NCBI RefSeq assembly: GCF_014269185.2
Contig: NZ_JABWRZ020000001.1
Coordinates: forward strand, 25,001 to 89,000
Origin: Pseudomonas oryzicola
GTDB lineage: Bacteria; Pseudomonadota; Gammaproteobacteria; Pseudomonadales; Pseudomonadaceae
Direction of reading: 5' to 3'
DNA: 64,000 nt
Below are positions 53,811 to 63,370 of the stretch, piece by piece; position 1 is the first letter of the stretch; the number at the start of each line of letters is the position of its first letter. Under the pieces are notes generated by a model that was not told the DNA's origin, searched no databases, and saw only the letters and a program-made list of their open reading frames with translations. The translations under genes were made by a program, and so were the position numbers.

Positions 53811-54443
53811 TCAATCCCGCTTCACCAGCCCCGGCAACTGCGCCACCAGTTTCTGGTTGTTGAACGGCGCCCGAATGAACCCGCGCTGCCGCCCGTCCGG
53901 CCCCACCACCGCCAGATTGCCACTGTGGTCCACGGTGTACCCCGGCTTGCTGGTATCCGCCGGAATGAACGGAATGCTCAAGGCGTTGGCCAGCTTCTGG
54001 GTGTCCTCGATCGACCCCGCCACCCCGACGAAGTCCTTGTCGAAATAACCCAGGTACTGTTTCAGCTGGTTTGGTGTGTCACGGTTCGGGTCAACGCTCA
54101 CCAGCACCACCTGCAGCCGGTCTACCGCCTCCTTGGGCAGCTCGCTCTTGACCTGGCGCAGTTGGGCCAGGGTAGTCGGGCAGATGTCCGGGCAGTAGGT
54201 GTAGCCAAAGAACAACAGCGACCATTTGCCCTTCAGTTCATCCAGCCGCACTGGCTGGCCATCCTGATTGGTCATGGTGACGTCGGCCACGGCACGGCTC
54301 TGCGGCAGCAGGATGATGCCGGCGTCGATCAGCTCGGTCGGGTTGGGTTGGCCGCGGCCATTGAGCACCTTGTTGACGGTCAGGCCCAGAATCAGCGCGA
54401 CCAGGGCAACGAGGATGAAGACGGTTTTCTGGGTTCGGGTCAT
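53811..54443 (-). CDS. SCO1/SenC copper chaperone for cytochrome oxidase
   Basis: A 210-residue membrane-anchored thioredoxin-fold protein. An N-terminal helix ([16 protein letters not shown]) is followed by the copper site Cys84-Pro-Asp-Ile-Cys88 and His173 in YTVDHSGN. Sco proteins deliver copper or reduce the CuA site of subunit II. It is last in the oxidase assembly cluster and overlaps the cyoE start by four bases. Confidence 0.92.
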   Translation of the reverse strand: MTRTQKTVFILVALVALILGLTVNKVLNGRGQPNPTELIDAGIILLPQSRAVADVTMTNQDGQPVRLDELKGKWSLLFFGYTYCPDICPTTLAQLRQVKSELPKEAVDRLQVVLVSVDPNRDTPNQLKQYLGYFDKDFVGVAGSIEDTQKLANALSIPFIPADTSKPGYTVDHSGNLAVVGPDGRQRGFIRAPFNNQKLVAQLPGLVKRD

Positions 54444-55339
54444 AGGTTCAGCAACAGGTAGTGGTCAACGAGCAACGCGATGAACAGCGCGAACAGGTAG
54501 CCGATAGAGTACTTGAAGGTGCCGATCGCCGCGTGCGGCCGGCTGCCACGGTACAACACCCAGGCCCAGCGCAGGAAGCGCGCACCCAGCAGGGCGGCAC
54601 AGGCCAGGTACAGCGGGCCGCTCATGTGGATGACATAAGGCAGCAGGGTGATCGCCAGTAGCACCAGGGTGTACAGCAGGATATGCAGTTTGGTGTAGCG
54701 CTCGCCGTGGGTCACCGGCAGCATCGGAATGTCAGCCTTGGCATATTCCGCTTTGCGGTGAATGGCCAGGGCCCAGAAATGCGGTGGCGTCCAGGCAAAG
54801 ATGATCAGTACCAGCAACAGCGGTTCGGCACTGACATGCCCGCTGACCGCGACCCAGCCAAGCAGCGGCGGGGCGGCCCCGGCCAGGCCGCCGATGACGA
54901 TGTTCTGCGGCGTTGCACGCTTGAGAAAGCCGGTATAGATCACTGCATAGCCCACCAGCGAAGCCAGGGTCAGCCAGGCCGTGAGGGGGTTGGTGAACAC
55001 CAGCAACAAAGCCATGCCCGCCACGGCCAGGCCCAAGGCAAACAGCAGCGCCGGTAGCGGCTCGACGCGCCCTTGGGCCAGCGGGCGCTTGTGGGTGCGC
55101 GCCATCAGCGCATCGATACGCCGGTCAACGACGTGATTGACCACCGCCGCACCGCCCGCGCACAAGCCGATGCCCAGGTTGCCGAATACCAGCACCTGCC
55201 ACGGCACCCCGGCTCGGGTGGCGAGCAACATGCCCACCAGCGAGGTGATCAACATCAGCACCACCACCTTGGGCTTGGTCAGTTCCAGGTAGTCGCGCCA
55301 GCCGGCACGTTGTCCCTGTGCTTTCAGAAGCGTCGCCAC
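54440..55339 (-). CDS. cyoE: Protoheme IX farnesyltransferase (heme O synthase)
   Basis: A 299-residue polytopic prenyltransferase of the UbiA family (CtaB/CyoE). The Asp-rich sites are [20 protein letters not shown] near residue 67 and the later [19 protein letters not shown]. It adds a farnesyl group to heme B to give heme O, which CtaA then oxidises. It overlaps ctaA upstream by 16 bases and the Sco gene downstream. Confidence 0.93.
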   Translation of the reverse strand: MATLLKAQGQRAGWRDYLELTKPKVVVLMLITSLVGMLLATRAGVPWQVLVFGNLGIGLCAGGAAVVNHVVDRRIDALMARTHKRPLAQGRVEPLPALLFALGLAVAGMALLLVFTNPLTAWLTLASLVGYAVIYTGFLKRATPQNIVIGGLAGAAPPLLGWVAVSGHVSAEPLLLVLIIFAWTPPHFWALAIHRKAEYAKADIPMLPVTHGERYTKLHILLYTLVLLAITLLPYVIHMSGPLYLACAALLGARFLRWAWVLYRGSRPHAAIGTFKYSIGYLFALFIALLVDHYLLLNL

Positions 55340-56397
55340 AGTGCATTCCTCGGGTGAGGGGCGACGCCCGCGCCGGCCATCGGCGTCAGGCGCCAGCCAT
55401 GGCTGATATGAATTTGGTCAGCCACCCGGATGCGGTAGTTCAGGAAAACCATGGTCAATAGCAGCAGGGCACCGCCAGCGTTGTGCGCCACGGCCACGGC
55501 CAGAGGCAGGTGCAATACCACGTTGGCCAAGCCCAGGCTCACCTGCAGCGCTAACGCCAGCAGCACCAGGCGAGCCAGGCCATCGAGCTGGTTGCGGTGC
55601 AACTTCCAGCTGAGCAGCAACAGCACAAGCGTAACCACCAGCGCTCCCAGGCGGTGGCTGATATGGATAGCCGTGCGTGCCTCGCTGTCCAGTTGGCCGC
55701 CCAGATAATTCGGGCCGACCTGCTGGGTCAGGTGGAAACCATTGCTGAAGTCTGCTGCCGGCCACCACTCACCGTGGCAGGTCGGCAGATCGATGCAGGC
55801 CACGGCGGCGTAATTGGAGCTGACCCAACCGCCAAGGGCGACCTGGCCAATCACTACCAGCAACGCCAACGCAGCTACCCGGCGAAGGCTCAACGGCAAT
55901 TTTGGCAAAGGCGCAAATGCCCGGGATAGACGCAGGGATAACAGGAACAGCAAGCTCAGTGTGGTGAACCCGCCCAACAGGTGTGCTGTCACCACTTGTG
56001 GCCAGAGCTGCAGGGTGACGGTCCACATACCGAAAGCGGCCTGGGCCAGCACCACCCCCAGCAACAGCAAGGGCAGCCGATAAGGCTGGCCATCGCGGGC
56101 ATGACGGCGCAACGCCTGGAAGGCGAGCAGGGCGATCACCACTGCCAGCGTGCCGGCGAAGTAGCGATGCACCATCTCGGCCCAGCCTTTGGCTGCTTCC
56201 ACGGGGTGATCGGGAAAATGCAGCTCGGCATGGGCCAGCTGCGCTTCGCTCTTGGGCACGCTGATGAAGCCATAGCAGCCTGGCCAGTCGGGGCAACCGA
56301 GGCCTGCATGGGTCAGCCGGGTATAGGCACCGAGCAGGACGACCAGCAGCGCCAGCAGGGTGGCGAACACAGCAAGGCGGAATCCGGGTCTGGCCAT
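55324..56397 (-). CDS. ctaA: Heme A synthase (COX15/CtaA)
   Basis: A 357-residue membrane protein with about eight helices. Conserved parts are [19 protein letters not shown] with paired cysteines, [40 protein letters not shown] and [11 protein letters not shown] with heme-ligand histidines, matching the proteobacterial COX15 subtype. It converts heme O to heme A for the aa3-type oxidase. It lies between the 193-residue assembly gene and cyoE in one operon. Confidence 0.92.
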   Translation of the reverse strand: MARPGFRLAVFATLLALLVVLLGAYTRLTHAGLGCPDWPGCYGFISVPKSEAQLAHAELHFPDHPVEAAKGWAEMVHRYFAGTLAVVIALLAFQALRRHARDGQPYRLPLLLLGVVLAQAAFGMWTVTLQLWPQVVTAHLLGGFTTLSLLFLLSLRLSRAFAPLPKLPLSLRRVAALALLVVIGQVALGGWVSSNYAAVACIDLPTCHGEWWPAADFSNGFHLTQQVGPNYLGGQLDSEARTAIHISHRLGALVVTLVLLLLSWKLHRNQLDGLARLVLLALALQVSLGLANVVLHLPLAVAVAHNAGGALLLLTMVFLNYRIRVADQIHISHGWRLTPMAGAGVAPHPRNALWRRF

Positions 56398-56406
56398 GGC
56401 AGGCTC

Positions 56407-56988
56407 CTAGCCAATGTTGGACAGCTTGAGCAGGTGGCGCAGGTCGTCCAGCACATGCTTGCCGTTGACCTTGGCGTCGTAGCGCAGCACCAAATTGCCG
56501 TGCGGATCGACGATCCACAGTTGCGGGCCGACCTCGCCGACCTTTTGCAGATAGCGTTGCGCATCCAGCGAGTAACGCTGCAACTGCGGGTATTCGCGCC
56601 CAAGCAGCGCCTGGTAATCGGCGCTCAACGGCTCGGAACTAGCCAGTGCATGGCTGGCGCGGCTGGCATCACGGCCCAGGCCCACCTGGATTTGCCGAGC
56701 CAGGTACACCAGGCGCTGGCAATCGTCGGCACAGGCGTCGGGGGCACTCACCAACAGCTGCCAGCGCTCGTCCTGGCCCGCCACGCCAAGATCGGCACGG
56801 CTCTCGCCGTTGCCAATCATCACGCCGTGGTAGCTGCGACCCTCCGGCACCCAGAACTTGAGCTTGTACATGCTGGTGGCGAGGACCATCGGCCCGAGCA
56901 CCACCAGCAGGATCAGGATCAGCTGCAAGCGCCCACGGGCTCTGGGTTTGCTGCGTTCAGGCACTTCCAGTGGAGTGACGGTGGCCAT
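56407..56988 (-). CDS. Cytochrome oxidase-associated membrane protein
   Basis: A 193-residue protein with one N-terminal helix (LQLILILLVVLGPMVLATSMY) and a periplasmic part containing KLKFWVPEGRSYHGVMI, LLVSAPDACADDCQRLVYLA and GPQLWIVDPHGNLVLRY. The latter resembles a thioredoxin-like fold with a CADDC pair, which would suit a copper or redox assembly role. It is always found in this position in Pseudomonas cox clusters. The ATG at 56988 has AAGGAG upstream; it overlaps the SURF1 gene end by 32 bases. Confidence 0.82.
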   Translation of the reverse strand: MATVTPLEVPERSKPRARGRLQLILILLVVLGPMVLATSMYKLKFWVPEGRSYHGVMIGNGESRADLGVAGQDERWQLLVSAPDACADDCQRLVYLARQIQVGLGRDASRASHALASSEPLSADYQALLGREYPQLQRYSLDAQRYLQKVGEVGPQLWIVDPHGNLVLRYDAKVNGKHVLDDLRHLLKLSNIG

Positions 56989-57694
56989 GGCGTTTCTCCT
57001 TGTTGTGGTGCCAACCGAAATAGAAGTAGAGCAGCACCAGCGCAGTCGCGAGGGCAAACCACTGCACGGCGTACCCCAGGTGTTTTTCCGGGCCCATGGC
57101 GACAACCGGCCAGTCCAGGCGATAGGCTGCCGGGCCAGGCTCCAGGCGCAGTTCATGGGCGAAGCCTTCACGGCCGAGTTGCTGCCACAGCTGTGCGGCA
57201 TCAACGGCGGTCAGCAAGTGCGGCCACTGGCCGCCTGCCGGGTCGGGGTGCAACTGGAACGTGCTGCCGGGCGTGACATACACCGAGGCGTCCAGCGCCA
57301 ACGCCTGGGCCGGCGTATCGAAGTACACCGGCACGCGGCGATCCGGCCATGGCAACCAGCCGCGATTGACCAGCAGCCACAGGCCGCTGGCCTGGTCATG
57401 GAAGGGTTGCAACAATTCGACACCGGCCTGGCCATCGCGCAGGCGGTTGTCCAGCAGCAAGCTGTGTTCGCCATCGAAGCGGCCATACAGGTGCACGCGG
57501 CGGAAGGCGTTGTCCTGATTCGCGGTCAATTGAGCCATGGCCAGGGGCGCCTCGGCCCGGCGCTCGGCATAGGTGGCCAGCAGCATGCGCTTTTCCGTGG
57601 CACGGCCGAGCTGCCAGCAGCCCAGCGCGATCAGCCCCGGCAGTAGCACAAGCACCGCCAGGGTTGGTACCCAGCCTGGACGAAACGGCCTCAT
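56957..57694 (-). CDS. SURF1 family oxidase assembly protein
   Basis: A 245-residue protein with two membrane helices at its ends: LAVLVLLPGLIALGCWQLGR near the N-terminus and QWFALATALVLLYFYFGWHH near the C-terminus. SURF1 hallmarks lie between: GRFDGEHSLLLDNR, VNRGWLPWPDRR and GPEKHLGYAVQW. SURF1 helps place heme a in subunit I. It starts at ATG 57694, divergent from the DUF2909 gene by 63 bases. Confidence 0.9.
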   Translation of the reverse strand: MRPFRPGWVPTLAVLVLLPGLIALGCWQLGRATEKRMLLATYAERRAEAPLAMAQLTANQDNAFRRVHLYGRFDGEHSLLLDNRLRDGQAGVELLQPFHDQASGLWLLVNRGWLPWPDRRVPVYFDTPAQALALDASVYVTPGSTFQLHPDPAGGQWPHLLTAVDAAQLWQQLGREGFAHELRLEPGPAAYRLDWPVVAMGPEKHLGYAVQWFALATALVLLYFYFGWHHNKEKRHGHRHSTGSA

Positions 57695-57757
57695 CGATGC
57701 CTCGCCAGGTCGCTCGCTATACTTGTCCACATCACCGCATCCCCCCGGAGTATCGCC

Positions 57758-57961
57758 ATGCTCAAGGCCGCGATTGTCCTGATGCTGTTGGCCACAATTG
57801 CCAGCCTGTTCAGTGGGCTGGTGTTCCTGGTCAAGGACGACGAAAACTCGACCCGCCTGCTGAAGGCGCTGACCGTGCGGGTGACCCTGGCAGCCCTGAC
57901 CATCGGCCTGGTCGCCTGGGGCTTCATCAGTGGCCAGCTGGTTTCTCACGCCCCCTTCTGA
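57758..57961 (+). CDS. DUF2909 twin-transmembrane protein
   Basis: A 67-residue protein with two hydrophobic helices (IVLMLLATIASLFSGLVFLV and LAALTIGLVAWGFISGQLV) joined by the polar loop KDDENSTRLLKALTVR. This matches DUF2909, commonly embedded in cox gene clusters. It lies opposite in direction to its neighbours. Function unknown; a small accessory of the oxidase or its assembly is plausible. Confidence 0.82.
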   Translation: MLKAAIVLMLLATIASLFSGLVFLVKDDENSTRLLKALTVRVTLAALTIGLVAWGFISGQLVSHAPF

Positions 57962-58006
57962 TTTCTACCAGACGCCTTGCTTGTAGGGAGCGGGACACCA
58001 GGCCGG

Positions 58007-58894
58007 TCAGAGCACATACACAAAGATGAACAGCCCCACCCACACCACATCGACAAAGTGCCAGTACCAGCTGGCAGCCTCGAAGCCAAAGTGTTTATCC
58101 GGATTGAAGTGCCCGCGCAGAATGCGCAGGAACATCACGATCAGGATGATCGTGCCAAGTGTCACGTGGGCCCCGTGGAAGCCCGTCAACATGAAGAACG
58201 TCGCGCCATAGATCCCCGAGCCCAGTGTCAGCCCCAACTTGGTGTACGCCTCGTGGTACTCATAGGCCTGCAGCGCAATGAAGCTGGCTCCCAGGAGGAT
58301 GGTCAGCGCCATCCACAATTTCAGTGCACCCCGGTGGTCACGGCGCAGCGCATGGTGGGCGATGGTGATGGTCACGCTGGAGCTCACCAGCAGGATGGTG
58401 TTGATCAGCGGCAGGTGCCAGGGATCGATCACTTCCTTGGGCGGCGGGAACAGTTTCGGGTCCGGCGTGTGCAGCAGCGGCCAGGTGAACTCGAAGGACG
58501 GCCACAGCATGTGGGCTACCCCTTTGGCCCCTTCACCTCCCAACCACGGCCCGGCCAGCACGCGCACGTAGAACAGCGCACCGAAGAATGCCAGGAAGAA
58601 CATCACTTCGGAAAAGATGAACCAGCTCATGCCCCAACGGAACGAACGGTCCAGCTGCGGGCTGTACAGCCCCGCGCGGCTCTCCCGTACCACCGAGCCG
58701 AACCAGCCAAACAGCATGTAGGCCAGGAACAACGCGCCAACGAAGAAGATCAGCGGCCCGTGCGATTCGGGGTGGCCGGCCTTCATGTCGTTGAACCAGG
58801 TACCCAGGCCGTACATGGTGATGAACATGCCGATGGTGGCGATGATCGGCCATTTGCTCTGCGCCGGGACGTAGTAGTGCTGGTGACTTGCCAT
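58007..58894 (-). CDS. ctaE: Cytochrome c oxidase subunit III
   Basis: A 295-residue membrane subunit with about seven helices. It has FRWGMSWFIFSEVMFFLAFF with the conserved glutamate, LLVSSSVTITIAHHALRR, YEYHEAYTKLGLTLGSGIYG and FFMLTGFHGAHVTLGTI, all typical of COX III. The start at ATG 58894 has AAGGAG upstream. Located after ctaG and convergent with the DUF2909 gene. Confidence 0.94.
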   Translation of the reverse strand: MASHQHYYVPAQSKWPIIATIGMFITMYGLGTWFNDMKAGHPESHGPLIFFVGALFLAYMLFGWFGSVVRESRAGLYSPQLDRSFRWGMSWFIFSEVMFFLAFFGALFYVRVLAGPWLGGEGAKGVAHMLWPSFEFTWPLLHTPDPKLFPPPKEVIDPWHLPLINTILLVSSSVTITIAHHALRRDHRGALKLWMALTILLGASFIALQAYEYHEAYTKLGLTLGSGIYGATFFMLTGFHGAHVTLGTIILIVMFLRILRGHFNPDKHFGFEAASWYWHFVDVVWVGLFIFVYVL

Positions 58895-58910
58895 TGCTGT
58901 TCTCCTTCCC

Positions 58911-59477
58911 TTAACGGGCGCCCTGGACGTCCTGGGCCGCAACATGCGCGACCGGCGGGTGGCGAGCGGTGATGTCGAACAAGGTGTAGGCCAGTGTCAG
59001 GTGCTTCACGCTGGCCGGCAGGTCGCGGTCGACGATGAAGCGCACTGGCATCTCGATGCGTTCGCCGGGCTGCAGCACCTGCTGGGTAAAGCAGAAGCAC
59101 TCGGTCTTGTGGAAGTACGCCGCGGCCTCGGCCGGGGTGATGCTGGGGATGGCCTGGGCACTCATTGGCCGGTCGGTCGGGTTGTGGGCGACGAAAATCA
59201 TCTGGTTCACCGCTCCCGGGTTGACCTCCAGCTGATCGGCCGTGGAGTAGAAGTCCCAGACCATGTCGCTGGCATTGGTCGACATGAACTGCACCCGCAC
59301 CGAACGCGTCGGGTCGGCAAGCTGGCTGCCTTCATACTGCCCGCCGGTCTTGCCATTGATGCCGAAGGCCTTGCACATCACGTCGTAGATCGGCACCAGG
59401 GCGAAACCGAAGGCGAACATCACCACCGTCAGCATCAGCAGGCGCAATACCAGGCGTTTCAACGACAGGCCATTCAT
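58911..59477 (-). CDS. ctaG: Cytochrome c oxidase assembly protein CtaG (Cox11)
   Basis: A 188-residue copper chaperone with one N-terminal helix and a periplasmic immunoglobulin-like domain. It has FALVPIYDVMCKAFGINGKT and the copper motif KTECFCFTQQVLQPGE with the paired cysteines. Cox11 inserts CuB into subunit I. It lies 10 bases after ctaD in the same operon. Confidence 0.92.
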   Translation of the reverse strand: MNGLSLKRLVLRLLMLTVVMFAFGFALVPIYDVMCKAFGINGKTGGQYEGSQLADPTRSVRVQFMSTNASDMVWDFYSTADQLEVNPGAVNQMIFVAHNPTDRPMSAQAIPSITPAEAAAYFHKTECFCFTQQVLQPGERIEMPVRFIVDRDLPASVKHLTLAYTLFDITARHPPVAHVAAQDVQGAR

Positions 59478-59487
59478 GGCAGCGTTC

Positions 59488-61077
59488 CTATTTCACTTCC
59501 GGTGGTGTCTGGAAGGTGTGGTAGGGCGCAGGCGAGGGGATCGACCATTCCAGGCCCTCGGCGCCATCCCAAGGCTTGGCCGGCGCTGGCGCACCACCGC
59601 GGATGCACTTGATGACGATGAACAGGAAGAACACCTGCGTGGCACCGAACATGAAGGCACCGATCGAGGACACCATGTTGAAGTCGGCGAATTGCAGGTT
59701 GTAGTCGGGGATCCGCCGCGGCATACCGGCCAGCCCTACGAAGTGCATGGGGAAGAACGCCATGTTCATGCCCACGAAAGATAGCCAGAAGTGCAGCTTG
59801 CCGAGGGTTTCGTCGTACATGTGGCCGGTCCATTTCGGCAGCCAGTAGTAGGCCGAGGCGAAGATCCCGAAGATGGCCCCGGGCACCAGCACGTAGTGGA
59901 AGTGCGCCACCACGAAGTAGGTGTCGTGGTACTGGAAGTCGGCTGGCGCGATGGCCAGCATCAACCCGCTGAAGCCGCCAATGGTGAACAGGATGACGAA
60001 GGCGATGGCGAACAGCATCGGTGTCTCGAATGTGAGCGAGCCTTCCCACATGGTGCTGACCCAGTTGAACACCTTCACCCCGGTGGGCACGGCGATCAGC
60101 ATGGTGGCGTACATGAAGAACAGCTCGCCGACTACCGGGATGCCGACCACGAACATGTGGTGGGCCCAGACGATGAACGACAGGAAGGCGATCGCGCCAG
60201 TGGCATACACCATGGAGGTGTAGCCGAACAGCGGCTTGCGCGAGAATGCCGGGATGATCGAACTGACCGCGCCGAAGGCCGGCAGGATCATGATGTACAC
60301 CTCGGGGTGACCGAAGAACCAGAACACGTGCTGGAACAGCACCGGGTCACCGCCGCCGGCGGCACTGAAGAAGCTGGTGCCGAAATGGATGTCCATCAGC
60401 ATCATGGTCACTACGCCGGCCAGCACCGGCATCACGGCAATCAGCAGGAACGCGGTGATCAGCCAGGTCCAGACGAACAGTGGCATCTTCATCAGGGTCA
60501 TGCCCGGGGCACGCAGGTTGAGGATGGTAGCGATCACGTTGATCGCGCCCATGATCGAGCTGATACCCATCAGATGGATGGCGAAGATGAAGAAGGTGAC
60601 ACTGGCCGGGGCGTAGGTGGTAGACAGCGGGGCGTAGAAGGTCCAGCCGAAATTCGGCCCGCCTCCCGGGCTGAACAAGGTCGACACCAGCAGCAGGAAG
60701 GCCGCCGGCAGCAGCCAGAAGCTGAAGTTGTTCATCCGTGGCAGGGCCATGTCGGGTGCACCGATCATCAGCGGGATCATCCAGTTCGCCAGGCCGACGA
60801 AGGCTGGCATCACCGCGCCGAACACCATGATCAGGCCGTGCATGGTGGTCATCTGGTTGAAGAACGCAGGCTCCACAATCTGCAACCCGGGCTGGAACAG
60901 CTCGGCGCGGATCACCATGGCGAACGAGCCGCCGAGCAGGAACATGAGGAAGCTGAACCACAGGTACATCGTGCCGATGTCCTTGTGGTTGGTGGTCAGC
61001 ACCCAGCGCATCAGGCCCTTGGCCGGCCCGTGAACATGCTCATGGCCGTGGGCGTGGTCGTCGATCACTGCACTCAT
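59488..61077 (-). CDS. ctaD: Cytochrome c oxidase subunit I
   Basis: A 529-residue, twelve-helix catalytic subunit. Key features are the heme a region MHGLIMVFGAVMPAF, the CuB and cross-linked tyrosine site FWFFGHPEVYIMILP, the histidine pair VWAHHMFVVG and the heme ligands DTYFVVAHFHYVLVPG. The N-terminus is His-rich (DDHAHGHEHVHG). It reduces oxygen to water and pumps protons. It follows ctaC by 43 bases. Confidence 0.96.
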   Translation of the reverse strand: MSAVIDDHAHGHEHVHGPAKGLMRWVLTTNHKDIGTMYLWFSFLMFLLGGSFAMVIRAELFQPGLQIVEPAFFNQMTTMHGLIMVFGAVMPAFVGLANWMIPLMIGAPDMALPRMNNFSFWLLPAAFLLLVSTLFSPGGGPNFGWTFYAPLSTTYAPASVTFFIFAIHLMGISSIMGAINVIATILNLRAPGMTLMKMPLFVWTWLITAFLLIAVMPVLAGVVTMMLMDIHFGTSFFSAAGGGDPVLFQHVFWFFGHPEVYIMILPAFGAVSSIIPAFSRKPLFGYTSMVYATGAIAFLSFIVWAHHMFVVGIPVVGELFFMYATMLIAVPTGVKVFNWVSTMWEGSLTFETPMLFAIAFVILFTIGGFSGLMLAIAPADFQYHDTYFVVAHFHYVLVPGAIFGIFASAYYWLPKWTGHMYDETLGKLHFWLSFVGMNMAFFPMHFVGLAGMPRRIPDYNLQFADFNMVSSIGAFMFGATQVFFLFIVIKCIRGGAPAPAKPWDGAEGLEWSIPSPAPYHTFQTPPEVK

Positions 61078-61120
61078 GTCCTGCCTCCTGCAATCCGCTG
61101 ATTGCCGCGAGTAACCCGGT

Positions 61121-62248
61121 TCATTGCGCTTGCGCCTGCTTCAGCGCCAGCACGTCCTTCGGCGTGACCATGTCGCCCTTGTTGTTGCCCCAGGCGTTGC
61201 GCTCGTAGGTGACCACGGCGGCGATATCGACCTCCGACAACTGCTTGCCGAATGCCGCCATGGCGGTGCCCGGCTTGCCATGGAAGACGATGCCCAGGTG
61301 GGCTTCCTTGGGCCCGGTAGCGATCTTCGAGCCCTTGAGCGCCGGGAACATCGGCGGCAGGCCCTGGCCTTCGGCCTGGTGACAGGCCACGCAGGTGGTG
61401 TGGTAGACCTTGTCGCCGCGCTCCACCAGCTCTTGCAGGGTCCATTCCTTGCTTGTCAGCTCCTTGAGCTTGGCGGCTTCGGCCTTGCGTTCGCCGAGCC
61501 AGCTGTCGTAATCGGCCTTGGACTTGACCTCGACCACCACCGGCATGAAGCCGTGGTCCTTGCCGCACAGTTCGGTGCACTGGCCACGGTAGATGCCGGG
61601 CTTGTCGATACGGGTCCAGGCTTCGTTGACGAAACCGGGGATGGCATCACGCTTGACCGCGAACGCCGGTACCCACCAGGAGTGAATGACATCGGCAGCG
61701 GTTACCAGGAAGCGCACCTTGGCCCCGACCGGCAGTACCAGCGGCTGGTCGACTTCAAGCAGGTAGTGCTCGTCCTTGGGCGCCTGGTTATGGATCTGGT
61801 CGGCGGGGGTGGCCAGGTTGCTGAAGAACTCCACGTCCTGACCAAGGTACTTGTAGTGCCACTTCCACTGATAGCCGGTGACCTGGATGTCGACATCCGG
61901 CTCACTGGCATCGTAGATGTTGATCAGGGTCTTGGTGGCCGGGATGGCCATCGCCACCAGAATCAGGAAAGGGACCACGGTCCAGAGGATTTCCACCCAG
62001 GTATGCTCGTGAAAATGCGCAGCCTGCTGGCCGGTGGAACGGCGGTGGATGACCATTGACCAGAACATCGCGCCAAACACAACCACGCCGATGATCACGC
62101 AGATCCAGAAGATGGTCATGTGCAGGTCGAAGACGGCGTTGGAGACCTCCGTCGCCCCTGGGTGCATGTTCACGGTCCAGGCGGCGTTGGCCTGACCAAA
62201 AACCGACCACAACAGGAGGCCCATCCAGACATGTGGATGTCGCATCAT
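61121..62248 (-). CDS. ctaC: Cytochrome c oxidase subunit II with fused cytochrome c domain
   Basis: A 375-residue protein: signal sequence, two helices, a CuA domain (HSWWVPAFAVKRDAIPG and GQCTELCGKDHGFM) and, unusually compared with mitochondrial COX II, a C-terminal cytochrome c domain with CVACHQAEGQGLPP and a later methionine. This makes the complex caa3-type, able to take electrons from cytochrome c on its own. The start is ATG 62248 with AAGGGG upstream. It is the first gene of the oxidase operon. Confidence 0.95.
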   Translation of the reverse strand: MMRHPHVWMGLLLWSVFGQANAAWTVNMHPGATEVSNAVFDLHMTIFWICVIIGVVVFGAMFWSMVIHRRSTGQQAAHFHEHTWVEILWTVVPFLILVAMAIPATKTLINIYDASEPDVDIQVTGYQWKWHYKYLGQDVEFFSNLATPADQIHNQAPKDEHYLLEVDQPLVLPVGAKVRFLVTAADVIHSWWVPAFAVKRDAIPGFVNEAWTRIDKPGIYRGQCTELCGKDHGFMPVVVEVKSKADYDSWLGERKAEAAKLKELTSKEWTLQELVERGDKVYHTTCVACHQAEGQGLPPMFPALKGSKIATGPKEAHLGIVFHGKPGTAMAAFGKQLSEVDIAAVVTYERNAWGNNKGDMVTPKDVLALKQAQAQ

Positions 62249-62618
62249 TGCGGGTTCCCCTTCTCGTTCTTGTTGTCCCGGAGGCGTGGCCTGCGGCAAG
62301 AGGGAACGGCGGTCAAGACTGCCTGGCTTCGACGACCGAGCCCCTGCTAAAAGCAGTTGGGCCTCATCAACGAATCACATTCACCGGCAGTATAGACAGC
62401 GACCAATGGCACGCAACGAACCCCGTGAAATGAACTTCATGAAATGGCCGAATATCTCGGAAAACCGCGCGTTTGACAGCGCATGGCGCGATAATGGCAT
62501 TTCGATATGCCTGAGCATGCGCAGCGTTGCGCCACTTATAACAAATGCGTCTTAGGTATTCTGTATACCGAGCTAATTTAGTGTCTTCCGTTTGAAACGT
62601 AATGTCCCTGGAGTTGTC
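62249..62618. other. 370-nt divergent region upstream of the oxidase operon
   Basis: No gene seen. It must contain the promoters of ctaC (leftward) and of the unknown gene at 62619 (rightward). A small palindrome, GGTAT-TCTGT-ATACC, lies at 62555-62569, fifty bases before the rightward start. Confidence 0.5.
62555..62569. promoter_or_regulatory. Palindrome in the ctaC upstream region
   Basis: GGTAT - TCTGT - ATACC, perfect 5-bp arms in an AT-rich patch (CTTATAACAAATGCG precedes it). It could be an operator for the rightward gene or for the oxidase operon. Weak evidence. Confidence 0.3.
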
Positions 62619-63263
62619 ATGAACATCGCTGCTGTACGCGAGCAGATTAGCCAAGCCCACGATCACGAAAGCCGTACCGGCCAGCTGAAAAAGCGTCTCG
62701 AGATACAACTGCCCCACCTGCATCCTTCAATCCAACTGCCTGAGCAGGACGCCCAGGACACTTTGGCGAACTTTGTCAGGGCCTACATCGACCAAGTACC
62801 GGAATTGCTGGAGGCCGCACACGAGGTCGCCCGTGAAGCCGGTATCGAATCGCAGATCACACCCGTACTGAAGATTGCCGAGGCGTATTTCCTGCAGCCT
62901 CCAAGCATGGTGCAAGGACATGTGGGGCTGGATTGCCTGCTGGATGAAGCCTACCTGGCTCACCGCCTGGTGGAGGAGGTCAACGACCTGTACATCCGCC
63001 ATTTCAGGCAACCGCTGATACCTGTAGATACCACCGTGGCCAACCTGGTCGCCCACCAGTTGATTGGTGAAACCTTCGCTAACCAACTGGATGAGGTGGT
63101 GCATCATTCGGTGGATGAAATGCTCGACGACGAGAGCTTCGCCACCGAGTCGGTGGAAGCCTATCGCGCAGCCCTGAGCAGCCCGCAGACAGGCGCGGCC
63201 TGGAAGCGCTGGCCGTGCCTGTCCCGTCAGTTGAACGTGGCGTTCGGCCAGGCAGGTGCCTGA
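62619..63263 (+). CDS. Conserved hypothetical protein next to the oxidase operon
   Basis: A 214-residue, mostly helical acidic protein without signal peptide or membrane helix. Readable parts are QISQAHDHESRTGQLKKRLE, a long charged middle (YIDQVPELLEAAHEVAREAG) and a C-terminal stretch QLNVAFGQAGA. The ATG at 62619 has GGAG upstream; an ATG nine codons earlier does not. A homologue sits in the same place in P. aeruginosa, so it is conserved, but the function is unknown. I do not recognise the family. Confidence 0.75.
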   Translation: MNIAAVREQISQAHDHESRTGQLKKRLEIQLPHLHPSIQLPEQDAQDTLANFVRAYIDQVPELLEAAHEVAREAGIESQITPVLKIAEAYFLQPPSMVQGHVGLDCLLDEAYLAHRLVEEVNDLYIRHFRQPLIPVDTTVANLVAHQLIGETFANQLDEVVHHSVDEMLDDESFATESVEAYRAALSSPQTGAAWKRWPCLSRQLNVAFGQAGA

Positions 63264-63370
63264 CCCGCACGCCGTCCGGGGAAAGCGGTCCTTCTGCTGC
63301 CCATTTGGGCTCATCGCTACTGTCATCCCGCCGTCTGAAGGCGGCGCTTTCCTATTTCAAGGTGATGACA

